Assembly (NCBI GenBank): GCA_902524995.1
Contig: CABZFJ010000005.1
Coordinates: 1-64,000, forward strand
Direction of reading: 5' to 3'
Origin: an uncultured Pelagibacteraceae bacterium
GTDB lineage: Bacteria > Pseudomonadota > Alphaproteobacteria > Pelagibacterales > Pelagibacteraceae
DNA: 64,000 nucleotides
In this document: one piece after another, positions 23,535-33,154 of the stretch
Numbering within the stretch: the first letter of the stretch is position 1
Layout: the number at the start of each line of letters is the position of its first letter
The notes under the pieces: model-generated
The model's database searches: none
The model's input: only the letters and a program-made list of their open reading frames with translations
What the model was told of the DNA's origin: nothing
Position numbers and translations under genes: made by a program

Positions 23535-23714
23535 ATGAGCAAAACAAATATTGCAATTGTTATTTATCTCCTCGGTCTTGCATTAGGTGCAATCTTTTTA
23601 GATATATGGAGTGCTGAAACTAGTCCAAAAGCTTTATTAGGAATTGGATGGACAACTTTATTTGCGATAGCTTTATTCTTCGCTGAAAAAGAAAAAGAAG
23701 AAAAAAAAGATTAA
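23535..23714 (+). CDS. Small membrane protein, 59 aa (not in ORF track)
   Basis: MSKTNIAIVIYLLGLALGAIFLDIWSAETSPKALLGIGWTTLFAIALFFAEKEKEEKKD; two hydrophobic segments, charged tail. Confidence 0.6.
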   Translation: MSKTNIAIVIYLLGLALGAIFLDIWSAETSPKALLGIGWTTLFAIALFFAEKEKEEKKD

Positions 23715-24565
23715 TTTTTTTTTATCAATTCACTTATAAAGAGTTCACCATCACCATCATCAACAGCTTTTTTATAAAATGATTTTGATAAATCAGACAA
23801 TTTTTCTGCATTATCCATGCCTTTTAATAGATCAGTAATATATGTTAAATCTTTTAGTGTATTAGTTGCTGTAAACTTAAAACCTGTGTAATCATTCTCT
23901 AAAACCTTATCAAAAATCCTTTTTAAAGCATTAGAGTTTCCTGAGCCTAATTGGGCTACCTTATAAAGTTTATCTAAATCAATATCTAATTTATTCGCAG
24001 CTTTTATTAATTCAATTACATAAGTAGCAGTTCCTAAAGATAGAAAATTATTTAATAATTTTGTTTTTGCGCCATTTCCAATCCCTCCAAAATGATAATA
24101 ATTTTTACAAAAACATTTTAAAAGTTCTTCTGATCTTTTTAAATTTTCCTCAGATCCACCAACAATTCCACCTAATATTCCCTCCTCTGCTTGAACAGGA
24201 CCTCCCATAACAGGGCACTCTAAATAAGGAATATTATTTGCTTTTAATATTTGCTCCATTTCAACAGATCCGTTTTGATTATGAGTAGTAATATCAATGA
24301 CAATTGTTTTATCAGTCAGTAATGAAACTATTTTTTTTCCAATTTCATGAGCTATAGGAGAATTCGTAACACATAAAAACAAGGCATCTAATCCACCTTT
24401 ACAAAGTTCTTCATAGGATTTAACTTCTTTTGCACCCTCTTTAACTATTTTATCAATTGGCTTTCTTTTTTTGTTAGCTATGACAAATAATTCATGATTA
24501 TTTTTAAGAATGTTATTTGCAATACCAAATCCCATCCATCCAACACCTATAAATCCAATTTTCAT
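23711..24565 (-). CDS. NAD(P)-dependent oxidoreductase, 3-hydroxyisobutyrate dehydrogenase family
   Basis: IGFIGVGWMGFGIANNILK Rossmann start; MGGPVQAEEGILGGIVGG. Confidence 0.88.
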   Translation of the reverse strand: MKIGFIGVGWMGFGIANNILKNNHELFVIANKKRKPIDKIVKEGAKEVKSYEELCKGGLDALFLCVTNSPIAHEIGKKIVSLLTDKTIVIDITTHNQNGSVEMEQILKANNIPYLECPVMGGPVQAEEGILGGIVGGSEENLKRSEELLKCFCKNYYHFGGIGNGAKTKLLNNFLSLGTATYVIELIKAANKLDIDLDKLYKVAQLGSGNSNALKRIFDKVLENDYTGFKFTATNTLKDLTYITDLLKGMDNAEKLSDLSKSFYKKAVDDGDGELFISELIKKN

Positions 24566-24657
24566 ACAATATTAATCTTAATTAAATAATTTAAAATTGC
24601 GACAATATTTTCAGGATGTAAGCATATAATTTTTAATTTTTTGATGTATCAAGTATT

Positions 24658-25047
24658 ATGAAAAAAATTCTAGTTATTATTATTTGTCTGTTCGCCTTAA
24701 GTGCTAATGCAATAGAAAAAAAAACAACATTTGATAAAGATTTATTCGATAAAGCTCAATCTGATGGAAAGATTGTAATTGTAAGTTCTTGGGTTAAATA
24801 CTGCATGTCTTGTGCAGGACAAATGAAAATTTTAAAACAGGCAAAAGAAACAGGTGCATTGTCAGATATAAATTTTGATAATATTGAATATTTTTCATTT
24901 GATATAACAAACAAGGAAATAGCTGACTTATTAAATGTTAAGTTTCAAACTACACTTTTAATTTTTGAAAATAATAAAGAAATTTATAGAAGTTTGGGTG
25001 AAACAACTAGAGAGTTGATTTACGATGCTATTAAATCTTCAATATAA
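24658..25047 (+). CDS. Secreted thioredoxin-like protein
   Basis: Signal peptide MKKILVIIICLFALSANA; SSWVKYCMSCAGQ with CxxC. Confidence 0.75.
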   Translation: MKKILVIIICLFALSANAIEKKTTFDKDLFDKAQSDGKIVIVSSWVKYCMSCAGQMKILKQAKETGALSDINFDNIEYFSFDITNKEIADLLNVKFQTTLLIFENNKEIYRSLGETTRELIYDAIKSSI

Positions 25048-25055
25048 ACTTTTAG

Positions 25056-25105
25056 AATTAATTTGTAATCAATAGGTCTGCGGTTCGTATCTGTGCGGGG
25101 CACCA
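25056..25105 (+). pseudogene. tRNA-Thr(TGT)-like 3' half (anticodon arm to CCA), degraded
   Basis: AATTAATTTGTAATCAATAGGTCTGCGGTTCGTATCTGTGCGGGGCACCA; no D-arm upstream; A58 replaced and T stem weakened. Confidence 0.65.
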
Positions 25106-25118
25106 TCTCACTTACTAT

Positions 25119-26003
25119 TTATTTAATTTCATATTGAAAATTTGTTTTTACTTTATTTCCTTCAATAGTTTTAATTTCATAAAGTTTATTTTTATCAATT
25201 CCAGTAAGATGTAAAATTTTAATTTTATTAAATGGATAGTCTTTAATGCAATAAAAATTATTTTTATTTATTAATGGCAGTGAATTTTTAATTAAGTAAT
25301 TATATTCTGAATTAAAAAAATTGACTAAATCTAAATTATTATACAAAATCTTATTTAGGCTTGCCTGATCCATATTTAAGCAGTAATCATCAGAAGAATT
25401 TTCTACAATTTTTTGGTATTCATCTGCCCATAAATCCCAGATAATACTCTCTCCTGGAATAGAAAATACCCCAGCATTCAAGATTGGTTTTTGAAGCAGT
25501 TTGTTAAATGTTTTTTGATCAAAATATTTTTTTAAATTTTTATATGACCATCCTTTGGCTTTATAGAGGTTAAAAATGATTTTATTAAACGAATACTTTT
25601 CTCTATTAACTTCATAATTAATATCATATTCTGGAATTATACCAACTTTTCCAGTTTTAGAAACTTCAACAAAATCATTTATAAATTCATGAGTTTGAAC
25701 CCATGTATCAGCATCCAACCAAATATATGTATCATATTCTGGAAAGTATTTTTTTAAGAATGGTCTAATAGTTAAGATTTTTTTCCAATCATTTGTTTTA
25801 AATTTAAAATTAAAATCCCAGTTTGGTTCTATTATTTTTTTAATATTTTTAGATATTTTTTTTATATTATTTTCACTAACAGAAATATTTACAAAGCATA
25901 AATCGGCATATTCAAAACATTTATTGTCTATTAATGAATTATAAAGATTTAGATAGGTATTAAAATAATTGTTGTCACAACCGCTTATAATTGCTGTTTT
26001 CAT
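25119..26003 (-). CDS. Glycosyltransferase (GT8-like nucleotide-diphospho-sugar transferase)
   Basis: YIWLDADTW (DxD), LNAGVFSIPG, NMDQASLNKILYN, ILHLTG. Confidence 0.72.
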   Translation of the reverse strand: MKTAIISGCDNNYFNTYLNLYNSLIDNKCFEYADLCFVNISVSENNIKKISKNIKKIIEPNWDFNFKFKTNDWKKILTIRPFLKKYFPEYDTYIWLDADTWVQTHEFINDFVEVSKTGKVGIIPEYDINYEVNREKYSFNKIIFNLYKAKGWSYKNLKKYFDQKTFNKLLQKPILNAGVFSIPGESIIWDLWADEYQKIVENSSDDYCLNMDQASLNKILYNNLDLVNFFNSEYNYLIKNSLPLINKNNFYCIKDYPFNKIKILHLTGIDKNKLYEIKTIEGNKVKTNFQYEIK

Positions 26004-26073
26004 AATTATTTATTACAAGTGTATATATGAAAAATTCATTAGACTAAATTAAATTTTTAAGTTGAAAATCACC

Positions 26074-26124
26074 AATCCGCTTTTTGCTCATCTGGTATAG
26101 CAATTGATTTGTAATCAATAGGTC
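26074..26124 (+). pseudogene. tRNA-Thr(TGT)-like 5' half (acceptor 5' strand, D-arm, anticodon arm), no T-arm
   Basis: AATCCGCTTTTTGCTCATCTGGTATAGCAATTGATTTGTAATCAATAGGTC; perfect anticodon stem ATTGA/TCAAT, loop TTTGTAA; sequence diverges after GGTC. Confidence 0.65.
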
Positions 26125-26151
26125 CACCTTTAAAGGGTTTGCTAAATATCG

Positions 26152-26706
26152 CTACATAGTTTCAATACTTCCTATAAATTTATAATCTTTATCTGTAACA
26201 ACAATTTGACCAGATGAAGTACCAAAATTTAACATTTCTGAAATAACTACAAAATGTGTAACTAAAATAAGATTTTTCTCACCATTCCAATTAGATATAT
26301 ATTTTTTTAAACTCTTAATTTGTTCATCTTTATATTTATAAAACTTCTCTTGATAAAAAGAGTTTAACCCTTTGAAGATTTCATAATTATTAAATGCAAA
26401 TCTTGCAGTATCTTTACATCTGCACCACTCACTAGATAACACTTTATCAATTTGAATATTATTATCGCTAAATAATATTCCAATATTTTTTGATTGCTCT
26501 ATGCCCTCTTGATTTAAATTTCTTTGAGTGTCACATTTTTTTAAATCAATATTATCAGGATCTCCATTTCCTGGTGCAAGTGAGTGTCTTATAAATACAA
26601 TCTTTCCACCCTTCTGCAATTCTTTAATTACTGATTGATCGGCGATTACATTATTTGAAATAAAAAGATTTAGAATAAAGAAAATAGAGATATAAATATA
26701 TTTCAT
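26152..26706 (-). CDS. Secreted histidine phosphatase family protein
   Basis: Signal peptide; VFIRHSLAPGNGDP (RH motif); VTHFVV. Confidence 0.82.
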   Translation of the reverse strand: MKYIYISIFFILNLFISNNVIADQSVIKELQKGGKIVFIRHSLAPGNGDPDNIDLKKCDTQRNLNQEGIEQSKNIGILFSDNNIQIDKVLSSEWCRCKDTARFAFNNYEIFKGLNSFYQEKFYKYKDEQIKSLKKYISNWNGEKNLILVTHFVVISEMLNFGTSSGQIVVTDKDYKFIGSIETM

Positions 26707-26708
26707 AA

Positions 26709-27383
26709 ATGACAGTTAAATTTGAAAAATTAAAAAAAACAATAATTAAATGTAATAAATGCCCTAGACTTGTGAAGTTTAGGAAAAAAATATCTACTGA
26801 AAAAAGAAAACAATATGTGGACCAAATCTATTGGGGGAAACCAGTCACAGGGTTTGGAGATATAAATGGAAAGATAATGATAGTAGGACTTGCCCCAGCA
26901 GCCCATGGTGGAACCAGGACTGGTCGAGTCTTTACTGGCGATAAATCCTCAGACTTTTTATATAAATGTTTACACAATGTAAAAATTGCTAATCAAAGAA
27001 ATTCAGATCATGTAAATGATGGATTGAAAATAAAAAATACTTTCATAACACCGGCTTTAAAGTGTGTTCCTCCAGGAGATAAACCATTAAATGAAGAGTT
27101 AAAAAATTGCTTCGGTTATTTCAAATCTGAATTTGAAATACTTAAAAATCTTAAAATAATTGTGGCTTTAGGAAAAATTGCCTTTGATACTTGTGTGAAA
27201 TTTTATAGAGAAAATTTTGATTACACTGAAAGAGTAAAATTTGTTCATGGAACATATTATAAATTACCTAATAATGTATTGTTAATGGGGTGTTATCATC
27301 CAAGTCCAAGAAATGTAAATACTGGACGAATAAATGAAAAACAAATGACTAAACTATTTAAAAAAGTAAAAGAACTAGTTTAA
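26709..27383 (+). CDS. Uracil-DNA glycosylase family 5 (UDGb type)
   Basis: KCNKCPRLVKFRKK; GLAPAAHGGTRTGRVFTGD; MGCYHPSPRNVNTGR. Confidence 0.9.
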   Translation: MTVKFEKLKKTIIKCNKCPRLVKFRKKISTEKRKQYVDQIYWGKPVTGFGDINGKIMIVGLAPAAHGGTRTGRVFTGDKSSDFLYKCLHNVKIANQRNSDHVNDGLKIKNTFITPALKCVPPGDKPLNEELKNCFGYFKSEFEILKNLKIIVALGKIAFDTCVKFYRENFDYTERVKFVHGTYYKLPNNVLLMGCYHPSPRNVNTGRINEKQMTKLFKKVKELV

Positions 27384-27767
27384 TTTGTTAATAAATACTT
27401 TTGGAAGTTTTACTGGTTTTCCTAACTTATTTAAAGATACCAATTTAATCTCTGCATCACATAAAATATCAGATTTTCTTTTAATTACTTGTGACATTGT
27501 AATAGTAGTTAAAGTATTAGATTTAATTTTTGTAAAAACAGTAATTTTATCCTCAAATTTTGCTGGTTTTTTAAAGTCTACATTGCAAGTTTTAACTGCA
27601 ATTAAAACATTAAATTTATCTAATAACTTTTTATTTGAATATCCTATTGAATAAATAAGCTCAGATCTTGCTCTTTCAAAGTACTTTAAATAATTTGCGT
27701 GGTAAACTATTCCACCAAAATCAGTATCCTCATAGTATACTTTTAAATTATACTTAAATACTTTCAT
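27375..27767 (-). CDS. ybgC: Acyl-CoA thioesterase, YbgC/4HBT family
   Basis: YYEDTDFGGIVYHANYLKYFERARSE. Confidence 0.9.
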   Translation of the reverse strand: MKVFKYNLKVYYEDTDFGGIVYHANYLKYFERARSELIYSIGYSNKKLLDKFNVLIAVKTCNVDFKKPAKFEDKITVFTKIKSNTLTTITMSQVIKRKSDILCDAEIKLVSLNKLGKPVKLPKVFINKLN

Positions 27768-27786
27768 TAGTTGATATTAATAAAAT

Positions 27787-28440
27787 TTATTGAGAAGAAA
27801 AATAGATATTTTGATAGTAAGTAATTGATTTTTTCTTGGAATTATCTGTATCTGACATGATCGCTATACCGTCCAGCTCATTAACGTCTAAATTATGGAA
27901 TTTTTTGAAATCTTCTTTGACATTTGCTTTAACAGTTAACCACTCATTTAAGTTTGTTTTGGTAGTAGCAAGCACATTATCTACAGATTTTTTGGTATAT
28001 GGACTTGGTGAATTGCTTCCAACATCTTGATTGCTTGAAAAAACATAATTTACAGCTCTATTTGATAAAGCGGTAGCTCCAGTTTTCTTGATAACAAATA
28101 CTCTTGCCGCAAAATCGTGGCCCTTTTTAGCTGTCTCATCTATCCCTGGTATATCTTTCTCTATTTTCCAAGTTATATTTATGAAAGGTGTTTTATTTAG
28201 ATCAATTTTAATCTCCTTGCCTAAGCCAGAAGCGGCATTATTTGCAATAGCTTTTAAGTAATTGCCTTTCTCATTAGAGCCAACTGAATATTCAGTTTTA
28301 TTATCTGCACCTCTTACTTTTCTAACTGTCAATTCTGATAGTTCTTTGTCTGTAAACTCAAAAACTTTTACATCCTCTGCATACAAAGTTGTTTGAAAAA
28401 ATACTCCAACTAAAATTAATTTTAATAAAAATCTAAACAT
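27787..28440 (-). CDS. Secreted DUF3047-like protein
   Basis: Signal peptide; INITWKIEKDIPG...DFAARVFVI; GIAIMSDTDNS. Confidence 0.7.
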   Translation of the reverse strand: MFRFLLKLILVGVFFQTTLYAEDVKVFEFTDKELSELTVRKVRGADNKTEYSVGSNEKGNYLKAIANNAASGLGKEIKIDLNKTPFINITWKIEKDIPGIDETAKKGHDFAARVFVIKKTGATALSNRAVNYVFSSNQDVGSNSPSPYTKKSVDNVLATTKTNLNEWLTVKANVKEDFKKFHNLDVNELDGIAIMSDTDNSKKKSITYYQNIYFSSQ

Positions 28441-28535
28441 GCCCTCTCTATATAAAAGATAAAATAATTTTCAAATTCAAAATTTTGACATTATTTAAAC
28501 ATGCATAATTCATTATTGTTCTCTATTTAGATGAT

Positions 28536-28667
28536 ATGAGGTTAACAGTTCTTTTTGGTTTGATGATTTATTGGTCTATAATTATAACTGCACCAGTAAT
28601 TTCAAAAAATTCTGAAAAATTTGGAGAGAAAAAGGTATTAATACCTCTAAAAAAACCAAGAATTTAA
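28536..28667 (+). CDS. Small single-TM protein, 43 aa (not in ORF track)
   Basis: MRLTVLFGLMIYWSIIITAPVISKNSEKFGEKKVLIPLKKPRI. Confidence 0.4.
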   Translation: MRLTVLFGLMIYWSIIITAPVISKNSEKFGEKKVLIPLKKPRI

Positions 28668-29671
28668 GGCAGAAGCACTATCTTAGGGGCTGAACAGGTT
28701 CCATCATGAATTTCTTTAAAAGCTCCCCAACCATCTTTAAGATTTCTGTATTCAATCCACTCTATCTTGCCTAGCTTGTTATTAGTTAAAATATCAATAG
28801 TTTCTCCAAATTCTTTGTTTGTGTAACAATAAGTTCCAATAAAAGTAACTTCTTGAAGAGTTGCTTTTCTAAAATTAAAAGATCCTGCTGGCTGAGTTAG
28901 TCCGATATGAACTATTATTCCGCCTGGTTTTACTACACTGATTGCCTGTTGTCGTGAAACTTCAAGTCCAACAGTATCAAAAACTAAATCAAAACTGCTC
29001 TCTTTTATATCTTTATGGTCTGGTGAAACTGTTTTTGCATTTACATATTTAGAGCATTCATTTAGTCTTTTTTGATTAGGATCAGAAATTGTTAAATTTG
29101 TATTTCCTTGGATCTTGGATAAAATTAATGCACATAATAGCCCAATTGCTCCTCCACCCTGAACAAGAGTTCTGCATTCAGTTAATGGTTTTTTTGATGC
29201 TTCTACTGCTAATAATACTGCATGGTATGAAACTGCTGTTGGTTCTGCAACTGCAGCCTCTTTTACATCGAGCGTCTCAGGAACTTTGAAAATATTATGA
29301 TCAGGAACTGTAATTAGTTCAGCAAAAGCACCTTGTCTTTCATAAGGTCTATTCATTCCAAGAAGAACTCTGTTTGGACATAGATGCTCTCTTCCACTTT
29401 TGCAGTATTCGCAATTTCTACAAGTTAATAATGGGTTAAGAACTGATATTTGATCTTTAAGCTTTCCATTAATTATTTGTCCACTAACTTCATGACCTAA
29501 AATTAAAGGTGGAATTCTTCTCTCGTCTTTGCCGTGATAAGCATGCATATCTGAGCCACAGATACCTGATGCATGAACTTTTAGAATACTTTCTCCAGGT
29601 TTTTCAGAAGGTTCTTTTTCTTCTCTAAATTCCATTTCCTCAACACCAGTGTAGACAAGAGCTTTCATCAT
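28664..29671 (-). CDS. Zinc-dependent alcohol/sorbitol-type dehydrogenase (MDR)
   Basis: GICGSDMHAYHG, GHEVSGQI, CRNCEYCKSGREHLCPN structural Zn site. Confidence 0.88.
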   Translation of the reverse strand: MMKALVYTGVEEMEFREEKEPSEKPGESILKVHASGICGSDMHAYHGKDERRIPPLILGHEVSGQIINGKLKDQISVLNPLLTCRNCEYCKSGREHLCPNRVLLGMNRPYERQGAFAELITVPDHNIFKVPETLDVKEAAVAEPTAVSYHAVLLAVEASKKPLTECRTLVQGGGAIGLLCALILSKIQGNTNLTISDPNQKRLNECSKYVNAKTVSPDHKDIKESSFDLVFDTVGLEVSRQQAISVVKPGGIIVHIGLTQPAGSFNFRKATLQEVTFIGTYCYTNKEFGETIDILTNNKLGKIEWIEYRNLKDGWGAFKEIHDGTCSAPKIVLLP

Positions 29672-31125
29672 TATTTATTATTTAATAAATAATATACTAA
29701 ATAAGATACGAATGCTCCAATAATCCATCCAAAAGATTGATATTGTATTAAGTTTTCATTTAATAAAGCAGATAAAGAAAATATTGATCCAATTAAAAGA
29801 GCATACAATGCTTTTAAGTTCCAACCGTTACTGTAAATATATTCTGTTTGTTCTTTTGGATAAAAAAGCTCTTTATGATTTATTTGTTGTTTTTTGAATA
29901 AATAATAATCTGCAACCAATACACCGAAAATCGGGCCAAAAGTAGTAGCCGCTCCTTCAATAAACAATAATATTTTTCCATTACTAAAAACTGAAAGCCA
30001 AAATGTTGAAATAATTAATCCAATAATCGATATAACAACACCTGTTTTTTTTAACGTTAATGAATTTGGAAAGAAATTTATAAGTGTATTTTGTGAAGGA
30101 ATGTAATTTGCTATCAAATTTGTAGATAATGAAGAAATAATAATAAATACTAAACAAAACAAAGTTAAAAAATTATTATTAAATTTACCAATTATGTCGT
30201 TTGGATTTGTTAATAAACTTGAAGCATTCAAGCCTTTGCTAGTAAGAATGATATCTGATCCTAATGTTATTAGGACAGAGAAAAATGAAAATAATATTAA
30301 ATTTAATATTATACTTAAATTACCTTTGGTCATTTCTTTGTAATTCATGGAATATCTAGAGAAATCACCAAATGTTAAAAGAACTATCGCAAAATAGGCA
30401 AATAATGTCCCTGCAATCGAAATAATAGGAGCGATACTTGTTTGGACATTAAAGTTAGTAAAAACAAGACTTAGTTTTATACCATTTAAAAGTTGGTTGT
30501 AATATTCTGATAATATAACAATCAGCAATACAGATAATCCTAAATATATGAAAATTCCTGAAAAATTTATAAATGATTTAATAAAATACTGCCCTTTTGT
30601 AAAAAGTATATATTGAATTATTAAAGTTATGAATAAACAAACCCAATCAATTAAATTTAAACCAAAAAAGAATAACAAAAATATTTCATTCTGTAATAAT
30701 TGGTTATCAATTTTAAATAGAGTGATCCTTACAATGTAGCCTAGTGACTTCGATATAAAAAAAGTCTGAACACCAAACATGAACAGACCAACTATACCTC
30801 TAATCATTCCTATATATCTTGCTCCAGTAAAACCCATTGAAAGTCTGAGAATTGTTGGAAAGCTTAAACCACTGCTTTGAGATATTTTCCCAATTATGTT
30901 TGCAAAAAAGAATACTAATAACCCTGCTAGCAATGATCCTAATAACACAACAAAAAAGTTGAGATCATAAAATAAATACAAAGCTGATATTAAAGAAAAA
31001 CCAACTATAGTTTGTATATTTATAGCCCAAAAATTAAAATAGTTTTTCCAGCTCCAGTCTCTATTATTAGGATTTATTGAAACTAATTCCCAATTTCTTA
31101 ATTGAAATTTTTCGATTTGATTCAC
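29671..31125 (-). CDS. NCS1-family nucleobase:cation symporter/permease
   Basis: 484 aa, ~12 TM; GDFSRYSMN and FGPIFGVLVADYYL signatures. Confidence 0.8.
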   Translation of the reverse strand: MNQIEKFQLRNWELVSINPNNRDWSWKNYFNFWAINIQTIVGFSLISALYLFYDLNFFVVLLGSLLAGLLVFFFANIIGKISQSSGLSFPTILRLSMGFTGARYIGMIRGIVGLFMFGVQTFFISKSLGYIVRITLFKIDNQLLQNEIFLLFFFGLNLIDWVCLFITLIIQYILFTKGQYFIKSFINFSGIFIYLGLSVLLIVILSEYYNQLLNGIKLSLVFTNFNVQTSIAPIISIAGTLFAYFAIVLLTFGDFSRYSMNYKEMTKGNLSIILNLILFSFFSVLITLGSDIILTSKGLNASSLLTNPNDIIGKFNNNFLTLFCLVFIIISSLSTNLIANYIPSQNTLINFFPNSLTLKKTGVVISIIGLIISTFWLSVFSNGKILLFIEGAATTFGPIFGVLVADYYLFKKQQINHKELFYPKEQTEYIYSNGWNLKALYALLIGSIFSLSALLNENLIQYQSFGWIIGAFVSYLVYYLLNNK

Positions 31126-31150
31126 TTATTTAATATTAGTCAAATATTCA

Positions 31151-32485
31151 CTACTGTCCATATAAGACACCTGGTAACCACAATACAATTTTAGGGAATA
31201 TAATAATTATAATAAGACCTATTATTTGAAGTACCATAAATTGCATCATTCCAAAATAAATATCTTTCAAATCCCACTCAGGTACCACGCCTTTTAAAAA
31301 ATATGCAGATAAAGCAACTGGTGGAGAGAGCCAGGCGGTTTGCAAATTTACAGCAACGAGTATCGCAAACCATGTTAGGTTAAATCCTAATGCCTCAATT
31401 AAAGGTAATATTATTGGAATTATAATCATCACAATTGGCACCCACTCTAATGGCCAACCAAGTAAAAAAATCATCAACATTACCATTGCTAATATTAAGT
31501 ACTTACTCATTTCAAGACCTAATAAAAATTCTGTAAGTAACGTTGGAGTACCTAATCGAGCAAAAACTGCACCAAAAAAGTTTGAAGCAGCAACTAATAC
31601 CATAATCAAAGCTGTTATTTCTAAAGTTTTAACAAGAGCTTCTTGAAGTTTTTTTAAAGACAATTTTTTATAAGCTAGTGATAACAAAAGAGCACCCATC
31701 GCACCACATCCAGCAGCTTCAGTTGGAGTTGCAAATCCAAAAAGTATACTTCCTAATGCAGCAAATACTAAAGCAGCAGGTGGAACTAAGCCTAAAAAAA
31801 ATTCTTTCCATACCACTGACATACTTGTTGCTCTTAATTCTTCTGGAAGCACTGGGCCCAGACTTGGATCAATCCAACATCTAATCGTAGTGTAAGCAGC
31901 ATATAAAGATGCCAAAAGTATGCCTGGCAAAATAGCAGCAGCAAATAAATCAATAACTGGAATTTCCATTATTGGGCCCATAACTACCAACATAATACTT
32001 GGAGGGATTAGTATTCCTAGAGTACCACCAGCAGTAATAGTTCCAGCTGCAAGTCTAACGTTATATTTAGATCTCTTCATAGACTTAGCCGCCATTATTC
32101 CTAAAATTGTAACTGAAGCACCAACAATTCCAGTTGCAGCAGCAAAAATTACCGATACAAATAAAACAGCGTAATAAAGTGAACCTCTAACTTTAGCCAA
32201 CATCAATTGAAAAGAAGAGAATAATCTCTCCATCAAACCAGCTTGCTCCATCATTATACCCATAAAGACAAAGAGTGGGACTGCGGCCAAAGTTTGTTCG
32301 GTCATAACCATGGAAAATTGTAAAGTCATTAAATAAAATACTAATTTTCCAAATCCTAAATAACCAAATACAAAACCAAGAAATATTAAAGTGAATGAAA
32401 TTGGGAAACCAACAAAAATTGCAAACAACATTACACCAACTAAAATGAAACCAAGAATTTCTGGACTAATTAAATGTGAGATCAT
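31151..32485 (-). CDS. dctM: TRAP transporter large permease (DctM)
   Basis: 444 aa polytopic; TAGGTLGILIPPSIMLVVMG, FGFATPTEAAGCGAMGALL. Confidence 0.93.
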   Translation of the reverse strand: MISHLISPEILGFILVGVMLFAIFVGFPISFTLIFLGFVFGYLGFGKLVFYLMTLQFSMVMTEQTLAAVPLFVFMGIMMEQAGLMERLFSSFQLMLAKVRGSLYYAVLFVSVIFAAATGIVGASVTILGIMAAKSMKRSKYNVRLAAGTITAGGTLGILIPPSIMLVVMGPIMEIPVIDLFAAAILPGILLASLYAAYTTIRCWIDPSLGPVLPEELRATSMSVVWKEFFLGLVPPAALVFAALGSILFGFATPTEAAGCGAMGALLLSLAYKKLSLKKLQEALVKTLEITALIMVLVAASNFFGAVFARLGTPTLLTEFLLGLEMSKYLILAMVMLMIFLLGWPLEWVPIVMIIIPIILPLIEALGFNLTWFAILVAVNLQTAWLSPPVALSAYFLKGVVPEWDLKDIYFGMMQFMVLQIIGLIIIIIFPKIVLWLPGVLYGQ

Positions 32486-33096
32486 TTATTTTCCCCAGGC
32501 CATCTACCTCTAGTTGCAGCCCAATAACTTTTTAATAGTTCCGAGACACCTTGTATTAAAAGAAAAATGATACCTACAAGTAAACAAGTCTTTATAGGCC
32601 AGAGTAACGGCATCCAAGCTGTATCCATACCCTTGTCACCTCTTCTAATAGACTCTTCAACAAAACCGATGGTCATATAACAAAAGACAAGCATGCCAGG
32701 AAAATAAAATAAAATGTAAAGCCAAAAATCTATTATGCCTTGTGTCTTTGTTTTAAAATTTCTGTATAAAAAATCTGCTCTTATATGAACTCCTTTTGAT
32801 AAAGCATATCCAGCACCTAACATAAAAAGTGCTCCATATAAAAATCGGCTCATATCATATGCCCAATAAGTTGGAGCTAAAAATAATTTTCTAGCGAGTA
32901 CTTCATAAGTCATCGCTAAAATTAACGGAACAGTTATCCAACAAACTATGTTACCTACAATTTTACTGAATTTATCAATTTTTAATATGATATTAGCCAT
33001 TAACTTTGGCATATCATCTGGCATTTTATTTTGATTGCCCCTTCTTTCAGCAATCATTTCATCAGAAATATCTAATTTATTTATTTCATCTGACAT
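32482..33096 (-). CDS. dctQ: TRAP transporter small permease (DctQ)
   Basis: 4-TM protein between dctM and dctP. Confidence 0.88.
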   Translation of the reverse strand: MSDEINKLDISDEMIAERRGNQNKMPDDMPKLMANIILKIDKFSKIVGNIVCWITVPLILAMTYEVLARKLFLAPTYWAYDMSRFLYGALFMLGAGYALSKGVHIRADFLYRNFKTKTQGIIDFWLYILFYFPGMLVFCYMTIGFVEESIRRGDKGMDTAWMPLLWPIKTCLLVGIIFLLIQGVSELLKSYWAATRGRWPGENK

Positions 33097-33114
33097 ATAG
33101 AAAATTTTGTTAGA

Positions 33115-33140
33115 TAGAGCGGACTATTTAGTCCGCTCTA
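33115..33140 (-). promoter_or_regulatory. Intercistronic stem-loop dctP-dctQ
   Basis: TAGAGCGGACT-ATTT-AGTCCGCTCTA, 11-bp perfect stem, GC-rich against AT-rich background. Confidence 0.75.
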
Positions 33141-33154
33141 AATTATGTATTTTA

